DNA from: Candidatus Nitrosopumilus sp. | GTDB taxonomy: Archaea; Thermoproteota; Nitrososphaeria; Nitrososphaerales; Nitrosopumilaceae | DNA: 64,000 nucleotides | NCBI GenBank assembly: GCA_029863275.1 | Contig: JAOTVS010000001.1 | Location: 45,736 to 109,735, forward strand | Direction of reading: 5' to 3' | Shown: one piece after another, positions 9,406 through 18,028 of the stretch | Numbering within the stretch: position 1 is the stretch's first letter | How the letters are laid out: every line of letters begins with the position of its first letter | Translations under genes and position numbers: made by a program | The notes under the pieces: model-generated | The model's input: only the letters and a program-made list of their open reading frames with translations | Database searches by the model: none | Told to the model about the DNA's origin: nothing

Positions 9406-10161
9406 ATGACTTGGTTATTTGATTCTCATATCCACTTATCAGATCCTGAATATCATAAGGATCTAAATCAAATAATCAGAGGCATGGAAACCATGAAAAT
9501 AAAAGCCTGTTGTGTTTCGATGGATTATACAAATTCTAAAAGAACTCTGGAAATTGCTCAACAAAGTAAATTGATTTTACCTTTTATTGGAATTCATCCA
9601 GAATGTGCAAATGAGACATTAGACCCAATGATAACTTTAATCCAAGATAAAATAGACATAATTTCAGGTATCGGCGAGATTGGATTAGATCCAACATATA
9701 TTCACAATGATGAAGATAAAAAAAATCAAATTTATGTATTTGAATCTCTTTTGTCTCTAGCTGAGAAACATGACAAACCAATATCTGTCCATTCTCGAAA
9801 AAGCCTTGATGACGTATTTGATTTATTGACATCTTATAGAACAAAAAATATTTTACTTCATTGGTTTGATGGCAATAAAAAACAATTGCAAAAGGCTATG
9901 GATCTGGATTGTTTTGTATCCTATGGACCTGTAATGATTTATGCAAATGATAAGCAAGTTCTATTAGCTAAAACTGATGAGGACAAAATTCTGGTTGAAA
10001 CAGATGGCCCTGTAAGATTTTCAAGATGTTTTGAGATGAAATCTGCCCAAATTGATTTTATTCCAAGCGTGATTTTTTGTTCTTCAAAAATTTTGAACAA
10101 ACAATTTGATGAAATGGCCTTAATTCTAGAGAAAAACTCTAAAAATTTTTTGGGAATATAG
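9406..10161 (+). CDS. TatD-family metal-dependent hydrolase
   Basis: FDSHIHLSDPEY, GEIGLD, PISVHSRKSLDD, LVETDGP. Confidence 0.9.
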   Translation: MTWLFDSHIHLSDPEYHKDLNQIIRGMETMKIKACCVSMDYTNSKRTLEIAQQSKLILPFIGIHPECANETLDPMITLIQDKIDIISGIGEIGLDPTYIHNDEDKKNQIYVFESLLSLAEKHDKPISVHSRKSLDDVFDLLTSYRTKNILLHWFDGNKKQLQKAMDLDCFVSYGPVMIYANDKQVLLAKTDEDKILVETDGPVRFSRCFEMKSAQIDFIPSVIFCSSKILNKQFDEMALILEKNSKNFLGI

Positions 10162-10192
10162 GTATAAAAAACCCTAGTCTGGTATTGCAAGA

Positions 10193-10546
10193 GTGGATAG
10201 AATAAAACGCCTTTCATATGAAGTACTAGAAAAACACAAATCAAAATTTGGGGAAAATTTTACCGATAATAAAAAATCATTAGATCAGGTAGCCATAGTT
10301 CGTTCAAAGGGATTAAAAAATCAAGTTGCAGGTTACATCACTAATTTAATAAAAAAGGAAAATCGTGAAACTGAATTTAATTTATCAAAAGCAACCGCCT
10401 CCAACGATGAAGATAATTTAGTAGAGGATAATACCAAAATTAAAACAGAAATTTCGCCAAATTCGGAAGAAAACGTTATTGAGGTAGGTGTTGATACTAC
10501 AGATGTTCAAGAACCAAATGAACCTTCTGAAGAAAAAACAGATTAA
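10193..10546 (+). CDS. rps17e: Small ribosomal subunit protein eS17 (S17e) with acidic C-terminal extension
   Basis: MDRIKRLSYEVLEKHKSKFGENFTDNKKSLDQVAIVRSKGLKNQVAGYITNLIKKE matches S17e; GTG start; about 55-aa acidic tail. Confidence 0.85.
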   Translation: MDRIKRLSYEVLEKHKSKFGENFTDNKKSLDQVAIVRSKGLKNQVAGYITNLIKKENRETEFNLSKATASNDEDNLVEDNTKIKTEISPNSEENVIEVGVDTTDVQEPNEPSEEKTD

Positions 10547-10588
10547 ATTTTCCAAAATTTAATTCTCACCTTTGCGACAATCAAAATT

Positions 10589-11362
10589 ATGATAACAATA
10601 AAACTGATAGGTGGTGCAAAAAAGTCTTTTTCAACTGATCAGATTGAATTAGACCTAGACAATATAACAATTGAAGATCTTCTTGAAAAACTTTTAGACA
10701 TAAAACCAAAAAATACTGCCACTCTTGATACAAATAATATTTTGATTGCAGTTAATGGAGCAGACTCGTCAGCTATGGATGGAAGAATGACTCGTATTAA
10801 CAATAATGATGTGATTAGTATTATTCCAATAATTCATGGAGGATCAAATAAAAAAATTATGATTACTGTTGGAAAAAAATCAATTCAAATCTTGGAAATA
10901 AAAGGAAATGAAAAAATTGATGTTTCTTTTCTTGATGATCTTAGAAAAGAATTCCCAAATATCAAGTTGCAAGGAATTTCAAGTAATTTTATATTAAATT
11001 TAAATCATTTAACAAAAATTCTTACAATATCATTAGTTTCAGACAAAGAAAATATTTTACTTTCAAATAAAATTGAAACTGATATTTTATTGCGTTTTGC
11101 AGCTACAAAACAAATTTCTGATGCAATATATTTTGCAGGAATTAAGCCAAAAAAAAATTTTATCTTGATTGCAATTGGCAATAAAATAATATTAAATAAC
11201 CTTCATCAAAAATTAAATCCCTTAACTACTGAAATTTTTTCAAAAGATAATTCATTATTTTTGAAAAAACATTTTCAAATTACCAAAAGACACTTAGATT
11301 CTGTCTACTCCAAAAACCCCTTGGAAGATATTTTAATTGAAAAAGGAGCAGTTTTAATCTGA
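10589..11362 (+). CDS. MoaD/ThiS/Urm1-like beta-grasp domain (ends HGG at residues 83-85) fused to Cgi121-like KEOPS subunit
   Basis: Residues 1-85 MITIKLIGGAKKSF...NNNDVISIIPIIHGG; residues 91-257 with Cgi121-like ETDILLRFAATKQISDAIYFAGIKPKKNFILIAIG. Confidence 0.8.
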   Translation: MITIKLIGGAKKSFSTDQIELDLDNITIEDLLEKLLDIKPKNTATLDTNNILIAVNGADSSAMDGRMTRINNNDVISIIPIIHGGSNKKIMITVGKKSIQILEIKGNEKIDVSFLDDLRKEFPNIKLQGISSNFILNLNHLTKILTISLVSDKENILLSNKIETDILLRFAATKQISDAIYFAGIKPKKNFILIAIGNKIILNNLHQKLNPLTTEIFSKDNSLFLKKHFQITKRHLDSVYSKNPLEDILIEKGAVLI

Positions 11363-11875
11363 TAAACTTCTTTTAGTTTTTTCTACACTCAAAACATCCG
11401 ATTTTCTAAGAACGGAAATACCAGTCTTTGCTCCCAAAATTTCTATTAGAATAATTTTATCTGGATTTTCCAATGATACTTTATTTTCAATTTTATTGGC
11501 AATTTTGGTAATTAAATCCTGACTTGACATATTGGAGTTTCTTTTTTCAATTGATATTCGATATGTATCTCCTTTTGGTATCAAATCTCTTAATTCTGAA
11601 ATTACTTTTTCAATATCTTCAATTATTGTTTCTGAAATTTTTTGAATAGGGATGATTCGAAGACAATATCTGATGCTCCAAGGTTCATCAAGAATTAATT
11701 CCTGGATTTTTGCTACTACTACGATTGGGTCTAATTTTGTATTTACTGTTAGAATTCCGGACATGTTGGTGATTGTTATTTTAGGTTCGGGATCTCCTAA
11801 AATCCCCAAGATTTTATTAATTTCTTCTTGTGTTTCTGGTTCCAAATGCCGTGCACAAGTAACTATTAAGTTCAA
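11354..11875 (-). CDS. THUMP-domain RNA-binding protein
   Basis: THUMP-like YRISIEKRNSNMSSQDLITKIANKIENKVSLENPDKIILIEILGAKTGISVL. Confidence 0.8.
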   Translation of the reverse strand: MNLIVTCARHLEPETQEEINKILGILGDPEPKITITNMSGILTVNTKLDPIVVVAKIQELILDEPWSIRYCLRIIPIQKISETIIEDIEKVISELRDLIPKGDTYRISIEKRNSNMSSQDLITKIANKIENKVSLENPDKIILIEILGAKTGISVLRKSDVLSVEKTKRSLSD

Positions 11876-12471
11876 AAAAATTCTATAATCTCCTCTTTTT
11901 TTAATGCCCCTATTCTATGGATAATTGGTTTGCCTTGGTCTATTTCTAAAATTGTTGATTCACCACTAGTTTTGATATTGCCATCATCTACAAAAATATC
12001 ATAATCCTTTATGTTTTGGTAACAATCATTTGATTTCGTAAAAGAATTCTCTCCAGAAATATTTGCACTAGTTCCAACAAGAAATTTAGAATTTTCCAAA
12101 ATATTCAATAAACATTGATTGTTTGGAACTCTGATGGCTATCTTGTTCTCTAAATTTAAAGATTTTTTCAATCTTTGATCTTTTAATTTTAATATTAAAG
12201 TTAGAGGTCCAGGCCAAAACTTATTGGCAATTTTTTTAGAATCCTTATCAAATTCTACAATTTTTGATGCCTCATCAAATGAATATGCTAATACAGGAAA
12301 TGGTTTTGTTTTAGATCTTCCTTTAATTTGATAAATTTTGTCTACGGATTTTTTTTTGTAAGGATCACATCCGATACCATAAACTGTATCTGTTGGAAAT
12401 ACTACAATTCCACCATCTTTGATAATTTTGGTTGCTTTTTCTATTCCTTCTTTATCACATTTTACTTTCAA
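11872..12471 (-). CDS. L-threonylcarbamoyladenylate synthase (YrdC domain)
   Basis: GGIVVFPTDTVYGIGCDP, KGRSKTKPFPVLA, KFWPGPLTLIL, GTSANISGE. Confidence 0.93.
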   Translation of the reverse strand: MKVKCDKEGIEKATKIIKDGGIVVFPTDTVYGIGCDPYKKKSVDKIYQIKGRSKTKPFPVLAYSFDEASKIVEFDKDSKKIANKFWPGPLTLILKLKDQRLKKSLNLENKIAIRVPNNQCLLNILENSKFLVGTSANISGENSFTKSNDCYQNIKDYDIFVDDGNIKTSGESTILEIDQGKPIIHRIGALKKEEIIEFF

Positions 12472-12550
12472 TTGATTATACTAATTCCTTTCTTTAATAA
12501 TTCATTTTGTTTTAAATACATTTTTAATCTTGATAGGACTCTATTCCAAA

Positions 12551-12640
12551 ATGCTTAGTGAAACATCAAAATATGAAGATACAGAATTTGAAGATGATTT
12601 TGATGATGATTTGGATGATTTTGAAGAGTCAGAAGATTAA
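12551..12640 (+). CDS. Acidic 29-aa microprotein (MLSETSKYEDTEFEDDFDDDLDDFEESED)
   Basis: Short ORF between convergent/divergent genes; strongly acidic; ends EESED like the ORF at 15633. Confidence 0.4.
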   Translation: MLSETSKYEDTEFEDDFDDDLDDFEESED

Positions 12641-12924
12641 ATGGTCAGACCAAAATTAGTTGCAAAACCGCTAAATGTATTGTATGCATGTAAAAACTCT
12701 CTTCCTGACTGACTAATTTTGTATTTATTTGAACCCTCTTCATTTACTTTTTCAAGTAATCCTTGAGAAACTAAAATTTTTAACATTCTTGAAATTCTTG
12801 AATGAGAAACATTTGCTTTTCTTATAAGATAAGTTACAGTTGCACCATCCTCATCTTGAAGATCATCACGGGTAGTAGATAGTATATCTCCAATAATTTT
12901 CATATGTGTACGGTATTCAGCCAT
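12637..12924 (-). CDS. Winged-helix transcriptional regulator
   Basis: VTYLIRKANVSHSRISRMLKILVSQGLLEKVNEEGSNKYKISQSGREFL. Confidence 0.8.
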   Translation of the reverse strand: MAEYRTHMKIIGDILSTTRDDLQDEDGATVTYLIRKANVSHSRISRMLKILVSQGLLEKVNEEGSNKYKISQSGREFLHAYNTFSGFATNFGLTI

Positions 12925-13046
12925 TTTTATCTAAATACAATTTTTAGAATATCTATGATAGTGGGATGCTATTTTCCAATCGACTAAAAAGATAAAAGAA
13001 TTTGACAAATTTCAAATCTCTGTTAATTTGAGCCTAATATCCCAAG

Positions 13047-13688
13047 TCAATCAAAGCTCTCATCAAACTTAATCTTGGTAAGCGGTACCTTGCTTACGGG
13101 GATAAACAGAGCAATTAAACCTGCAATTTTGATTACCATTGATACAAAATATAATATTGATTCTGGAAAAACAAATGAATACCATCCCAAAAATTCCCCT
13201 AATGCTAAAAAAGATAATCCAGCTGCAACTGAAATCGCACCTTTGTTTTTATTTTCAAAATATGATAAAATTGTTTCAATAGCACCATAGGCAAGCAAAA
13301 TAAAGGAGACTGATCTAAAAATATGTTCAACGTGTACTGAAGATACTATAAACAATGGAAAAATTCCGACGGATCTAAAGTATCTAGATTTTGGGAAAAG
13401 TGATTTTATACTATGAGAAAATGCAATGAAAAAATATCCTATAGTTTGAATAGCTATTCCTAAAGTTTGTATCCATCTTTCTAAACTCCCTGCTTTTATT
13501 ATAAAATCTTCTATCATGTAACCTGCCCATATTACAAAAAACCCAATACTAATAGAAAAAAAAGCAATAGATAATCTAAACAATGTTGGACTACCTGTAT
13601 TTCTATATCCAATAATTGAAACAATTCCAATTGCTAATCCTACCAAAAATCCTACCAGATTTAGAATATTTTCTAATAAAAATTCCAA
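13047..13688 (-). CDS. Polytopic membrane protein
   Basis: Several hydrophobic helices. Confidence 0.6.
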   Translation of the reverse strand: MEFLLENILNLVGFLVGLAIGIVSIIGYRNTGSPTLFRLSIAFFSISIGFFVIWAGYMIEDFIIKAGSLERWIQTLGIAIQTIGYFFIAFSHSIKSLFPKSRYFRSVGIFPLFIVSSVHVEHIFRSVSFILLAYGAIETILSYFENKNKGAISVAAGLSFLALGEFLGWYSFVFPESILYFVSMVIKIAGLIALFIPVSKVPLTKIKFDESFD

Positions 13689-13746
13689 TTGTATTTAGAA
13701 ATGTCTTAAGCTAATTATTTTAATCTGATGGATGTTTTTCCAGGTT

Positions 13747-13956
13747 TTAATCCCAATCATCTAAAGATCCTGCTGTTTGACCCTCCGTACTCCCTGTATA
13801 ATCACCAAGAATATCTGAATATGTGGTTTCATTATGCGCAATGAATTTTACATATTCTCCATAACTCATATCCAAATCACAATTTTCGCATTTTACCAAT
13901 GAGAAATCCATTGCCAGTTCTGCATTTTTCTTGCATTTTGGGCATATTATCTTCAC
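13747..13956 (-). CDS. Small zinc-ribbon protein
   Basis: CPKCKKNAELAMDFSLVKCENCDLDMSYGEY. Confidence 0.65.
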   Translation of the reverse strand: MKIICPKCKKNAELAMDFSLVKCENCDLDMSYGEYVKFIAHNETTYSDILGDYTGSTEGQTAGSLDDWD

Positions 13957-14094
13957 ATGTAATTTTGTCTTTCTGATTAATTATTACTTTACATTGTTCT
14001 AGTTGACTAACATTTACCGGTCGGATAAATTGAGATTCTAAATTTAGACGTATAATTCAAAAATAAACTAGAAAAATTGTGGAATTCTATGTGT

Positions 14095-14565
14095 TTACTT
14101 TACCACTAAAACAGGAATTTTTGTTTTATGCATTACGTAATTAGAGGTACTTCCAAGGAAAGTTTCTTTGGCCCCTCCCACTCCTCTTGCTCCAATAACA
14201 ATCATGTCATAATTTCCTTTTTTAGCAAAATTGACAATCTCAGAGCCCGTATGACCTCCGCCGGTTTTGTACTTGAATGAAGCTCCTGCTTTTTCAGCAC
14301 GTTTCATTGCAGGACCAATTGCCTTGACGGCTTTTTTTTGTGCATCATCCTTCATTTTTTGGGTATACTTTATCCCTGCCATTAGTGGCAAATGGAAGAC
14401 ATAAAATCCTGTAATTTCGGCATTACTCTCTTTGGCAATTTCAATTGCTCTATCTAATCCACGAATTGAATTAGTAGATCCATCTAGCGGAACAAGAATT
14501 TTGTTGAATTTCGCCATAATTGTTCTATTTATTCTTCGAATATATAAAAAGACTATGATTTCCAA
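14095..14565 (-). CDS. Universal stress protein (UspA)
   Basis: KILVPLDGSTNSIRGL...VIGARGVGGAKETFLGSTSNYVMHKTKIPVLVVK. Confidence 0.92.
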   Translation of the reverse strand: MEIIVFLYIRRINRTIMAKFNKILVPLDGSTNSIRGLDRAIEIAKESNAEITGFYVFHLPLMAGIKYTQKMKDDAQKKAVKAIGPAMKRAEKAGASFKYKTGGGHTGSEIVNFAKKGNYDMIVIGARGVGGAKETFLGSTSNYVMHKTKIPVLVVK

Positions 14566-14653
14566 CTTTGAAATACAATATCTATTAAATTGAATTTACA
14601 TTCATCAATGAAAATTATATATGGTCTTTTAATAGAAATCAAATTCGATTTAG

Positions 14654-15481
14654 TTGTTGTCAATTAGTGAAATTAGTAATAAGCCTATTACGATTCTAAA
14701 AAGCTCAACAGTATCTGATATAATCAAAAAATTATTAGAATTAAAACTAAGCAGATTAATTGTAGTAGAATCTGGAAAACCAGTAGGAATTATTACTGAA
14801 AAAGATATTGGATTATTTCTTTTTTCTGAGAACTCTATGCGAGGATTAGATGATATTCCGATTAGTAAAATAATGAAACCAATATTATTCATTGAAGAAA
14901 AATTAACCCCAAAAGAATCAGCAAAAATAATGATTGACAAAGGAGTAAGTTCACTTACAATTGGGTCACCAGAAAACATCACAGGCATATTTACAAAAAC
15001 AGATCTTGTAAAATACTATTTAGATAATCCATCAGAGAAAAAAATATTTGATTATATGACTCATGACTATGTCTATACTCACTCAGCTGCACCGTTATAC
15101 AAGGTAGTAAAAAAAATGCTTGAGAATAAGGTTTCAAGAATAATTGTGAAAAATCAAAATGAAGAGCCTACAGGTGTTATTTCATTTAGAGATCTATTTA
15201 GGATATCCATTGAATTAGGCAGTGAAGAAGATGACATGGGATTTACCATCCCTGATCAAATTAGAAAAGGATTTCTTTCTAAAGAAGGGTTTGGGAATAT
15301 CTCTCTTGCAAACGAGGTAATGACTAAAGGCATTGTTTCAATAAAATTTGACGAAAAAATATCTACTGCTTGCAAATTAATCCTAGAAAATAATATCAGC
15401 GGGTTGGTTGTATTTGATGAAAATGACTCTATTTCTGGAATTATTAGCAAAACAGACATTGCAAGAGCAATTGTTGATTGA
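14654..15481 (+). CDS. CBS-domain protein (about four CBS motifs)
   Basis: Repeated PVGIITEKDI / GIISKTDIARAIVD motifs. Confidence 0.9.
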   Translation: MLSISEISNKPITILKSSTVSDIIKKLLELKLSRLIVVESGKPVGIITEKDIGLFLFSENSMRGLDDIPISKIMKPILFIEEKLTPKESAKIMIDKGVSSLTIGSPENITGIFTKTDLVKYYLDNPSEKKIFDYMTHDYVYTHSAAPLYKVVKKMLENKVSRIIVKNQNEEPTGVISFRDLFRISIELGSEEDDMGFTIPDQIRKGFLSKEGFGNISLANEVMTKGIVSIKFDEKISTACKLILENNISGLVVFDENDSISGIISKTDIARAIVD

Positions 15482-15632
15482 ATTTTAAGAGCGATTAATC
15501 AAAAACAATCATTTTTTTAAAACGTTGAGATTTATTTAGATCCATCAATTCTGCCATCAAAATAATTTCAGTTCAAATATCATAATTGAAAATCATGACT
15601 TTGCTAATATGTCATGTCATGTATAATGTATC

Positions 15633-15764
15633 ATGACTGAAAAAATTGATAAAGAAAAAGATTGGAAAAAATTAGAACAAGACCAAATGAAAGAAGATGA
15701 TCATCAGCTTGAGCTTAAGGAAGGATATGAAAAAGATGAAGAATATGAAGAATCTGAGGATTAA
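15633..15764 (+). CDS. Charged 43-aa microprotein (MTEKIDKEKDWKKLEQDQMKEDDHQLELKEGYEKDEEYEESED)
   Basis: ORF with ATG in intergenic space; ends EESED. Not in ORF track. Confidence 0.45.
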   Translation: MTEKIDKEKDWKKLEQDQMKEDDHQLELKEGYEKDEEYEESED

Positions 15765-15852
15765 TTGTCAAAACCCCGTTTGATCAAAAGCAATTATTCA
15801 CAATAATCACATTAAAAAATTATCAAAAATATTCAAGAAAAAAAATTTGAAT

Positions 15853-16230
15853 CTAGATTGCAGATTCGCCTTTTTGTTTTGTACAAATATCTAAAGCCTG
15901 TTCTACATTAGTTACAAAGACCTTGCCATCACCTTTTTCTCCGGTACATGCAACCTGAGCAATAGCGTCTAAAATTACATCTACTTTAGAATCGGGAACA
16001 ATTGTTACAATGTTCTCTCTGGAAAAGTATTGTCCAACAAGCGGAGGATCTGCTGCTCCTTGGCCCTGTGTGTGCCAAATTGTAATTCCACCAACCCCCT
16101 CTTTTTTGATGGCAGATACTACTTGATCTCTCAAAGCTGACCTAACGACAGTTTCTATCTTCTTCATAGTTTCCTTAATTACTTTCGGCCTTTTAAAACT
16201 TAGGAATAGATTATCTAATTTGAGTTTCAT
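15853..16230 (-). CDS. Nitrogen regulatory protein P-II family
   Basis: GVGGITIWHTQGQG...TGEKGDGKVFVTNVEQALDICT; B-loop TGxxGDGKxFV. Confidence 0.88.
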   Translation of the reverse strand: MKLKLDNLFLSFKRPKVIKETMKKIETVVRSALRDQVVSAIKKEGVGGITIWHTQGQGAADPPLVGQYFSRENIVTIVPDSKVDVILDAIAQVACTGEKGDGKVFVTNVEQALDICTKQKGESAI

Positions 16231-16271
16231 TAATGATTTTTTTAAAATTTTTAATATGAATTTGACATGAT

Positions 16272-16745
16272 ATGATTATGGTGATAATTCCTCTTGAAAT
16301 CAAAGAGTTCATCGAAACTCAGGGAATTTTCGCAGTAGGAACAGTGGGAGAAAATCAATTACCAAACGTTTCTCCAAGAATATTTTTTAAAATAGATAAT
16401 GAGGCTATCTATTGGATTGATTTTTTCAAACACAAGACCTTTAGGAATTTTCAGGTAAATCCTTGGGCAACAGTTTCTGTCTTTAACAAAGAGGATCTCA
16501 CAGGATATCAGTTTCGAGGAACGGTTAGTTTTATCACAGATGAACAAAAAAAATCCCAAATAAGAGAATCAATAATCAAAAAAACCTTGGAGAAAAACTC
16601 TTCTTCCAAAGTAAAAAAAATCTCTGAAAAGGAAGGACACATTATTCGATTTGAGCCAAAAGTATGTTATTCACTAAATCCTGAAGAGTACAGTGATATG
16701 TGTATTGGTTCTGACATAGATTCTACTCAAATCTTTGAAAAATAA
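16272..16745 (+). CDS. Pyridoxamine 5'-phosphate oxidase-like FMN-binding protein
   Basis: FAVGTVGENQLPNVSPRIFFKIDNEAIYWIDFFKHKTFRNFQVNPWATVSVF. Confidence 0.75.
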   Translation: MIMVIIPLEIKEFIETQGIFAVGTVGENQLPNVSPRIFFKIDNEAIYWIDFFKHKTFRNFQVNPWATVSVFNKEDLTGYQFRGTVSFITDEQKKSQIRESIIKKTLEKNSSSKVKKISEKEGHIIRFEPKVCYSLNPEEYSDMCIGSDIDSTQIFEK

Positions 16746-16804
16746 TAAAAAATAACGTCTATAGTTTATCTATAGAAATTTTTGGGTTAAAATTTTAATA
16801 AAAA

Positions 16805-18028
16805 TTACATAGTATTTGATATTTCTGACTTGAATGAATTTTTTAGAAGAATTGGTGTGATTATAATGGTGGCCAAAATTACCAACACCAAAGTTGTATA
16901 GATAGAATCAGAAAGTATTCCACTGGCAATTCCGATTCCTGCAGTGATAAATGCCACTTCACCTCTTGCAATCATTCCATATCCTATGCGAAAGCCTTTT
17001 GATTTATTCTTTAACAATATTGCAGCAGGTATTCCACAACCCAGAACTTTACTTAAAATAGCAACTGCCAAAATACAAAAAAGAAAAATTATATTCACTT
17101 CAGAGATTAACCGAAGATCCACATGGGCACCAATTATTGCAAAAAATAACGGGGCTACTACTACTTTTAATTCACCAATAAATTCTCGAATATTTCCAAC
17201 AAGTTTTGAACCTGCCAATCCCATACCTGCAGCAAAGGCACCTACTATGGGATTGAGTCCAACTGAAGATGCTATTGCAGCAAATCCAAACGCAGAACCA
17301 ATTGCAGTAGCTTGCTTAATACCTCTTGTCTCAAGCGATGTAGGTTTTGCAAGGGCAATCCCATGAACGATTTTTGGAAGAATAAAAACTGCTCCTAATA
17401 GTAACAACAACCAAAAAACAAGTGATTCTCCAGTCATAATTAAGACTGACTCTATACTTGGTAGAGAGTTTAGAGTAATTATTGAAACTACAGACGATAA
17501 AACTGCTAATCCCAAAACATCATCTAACACTGCAGCATTTACCAAAATATTTCCCTCTGGGGTTTTTTCTTTTCCAATCTCTTCTAGCAATGTCACTGAA
17601 ATTACAATACTAGTTGCACTCAATGTGGCACCAATTAATATTGAAACGGCCCAATCAAATCCAAATAACATGGAAATAAAATACCCTAAAACAAGTGGCA
17701 TGATTAAACCAAATGTTCCTATTATTGCAGCACTATATCCTGCCTTGAGAAGATCCTTAAATGTAAAATGAAGTCCTGCAGAAAATAATATTATTACACC
17801 TGACATTTGCCATAATAATAAAGTTAGATCATCTAGTTGGATAATTGGTTTATCAAATAAGGGAATAAACCCTCCTAGAGCAAAAGGACCAAGCAGCACC
17901 CCTCCTACTACAAAGCCAATAATTTCTGATAACCCAGCACGTGCACATAGTCGACCTAGCAACATTGAAGGAATTACAATAAACAAAAGCCCTATTATTG
18001 TTGGAATTAGGTCAAATCCAAATGTCAT
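16805..18028 (-). CDS. Cation/proton antiporter (CPA2, Kef/NapA-like)
   Basis: About 12 TM; GFVVGGVLLGPFALG; GATLSATSIVISVTLL; AVLDDVLGLAVLS. Confidence 0.88.
   Translation of the reverse strand: MTFGFDLIPTIIGLLFIVIPSMLLGRLCARAGLSEIIGFVVGGVLLGPFALGGFIPLFDKPIIQLDDLTLLLWQMSGVIILFSAGLHFTFKDLLKAGYSAAIIGTFGLIMPLVLGYFISMLFGFDWAVSILIGATLSATSIVISVTLLEEIGKEKTPEGNILVNAAVLDDVLGLAVLSSVVSIITLNSLPSIESVLIMTGESLVFWLLLLLGAVFILPKIVHGIALAKPTSLETRGIKQATAIGSAFGFAAIASSVGLNPIVGAFAAGMGLAGSKLVGNIREFIGELKVVVAPLFFAIIGAHVDLRLISEVNIIFLFCILAVAILSKVLGCGIPAAILLKNKSKGFRIGYGMIARGEVAFITAGIGIASGILSDSIYTTLVLVILATIIITPILLKNSFKSEISNTM

Noticed and set aside
16944-17366. 140-aa plus-strand ORF
   Set aside because: Antisense to the antiporter gene; hydrophobic-gene shadow frame.
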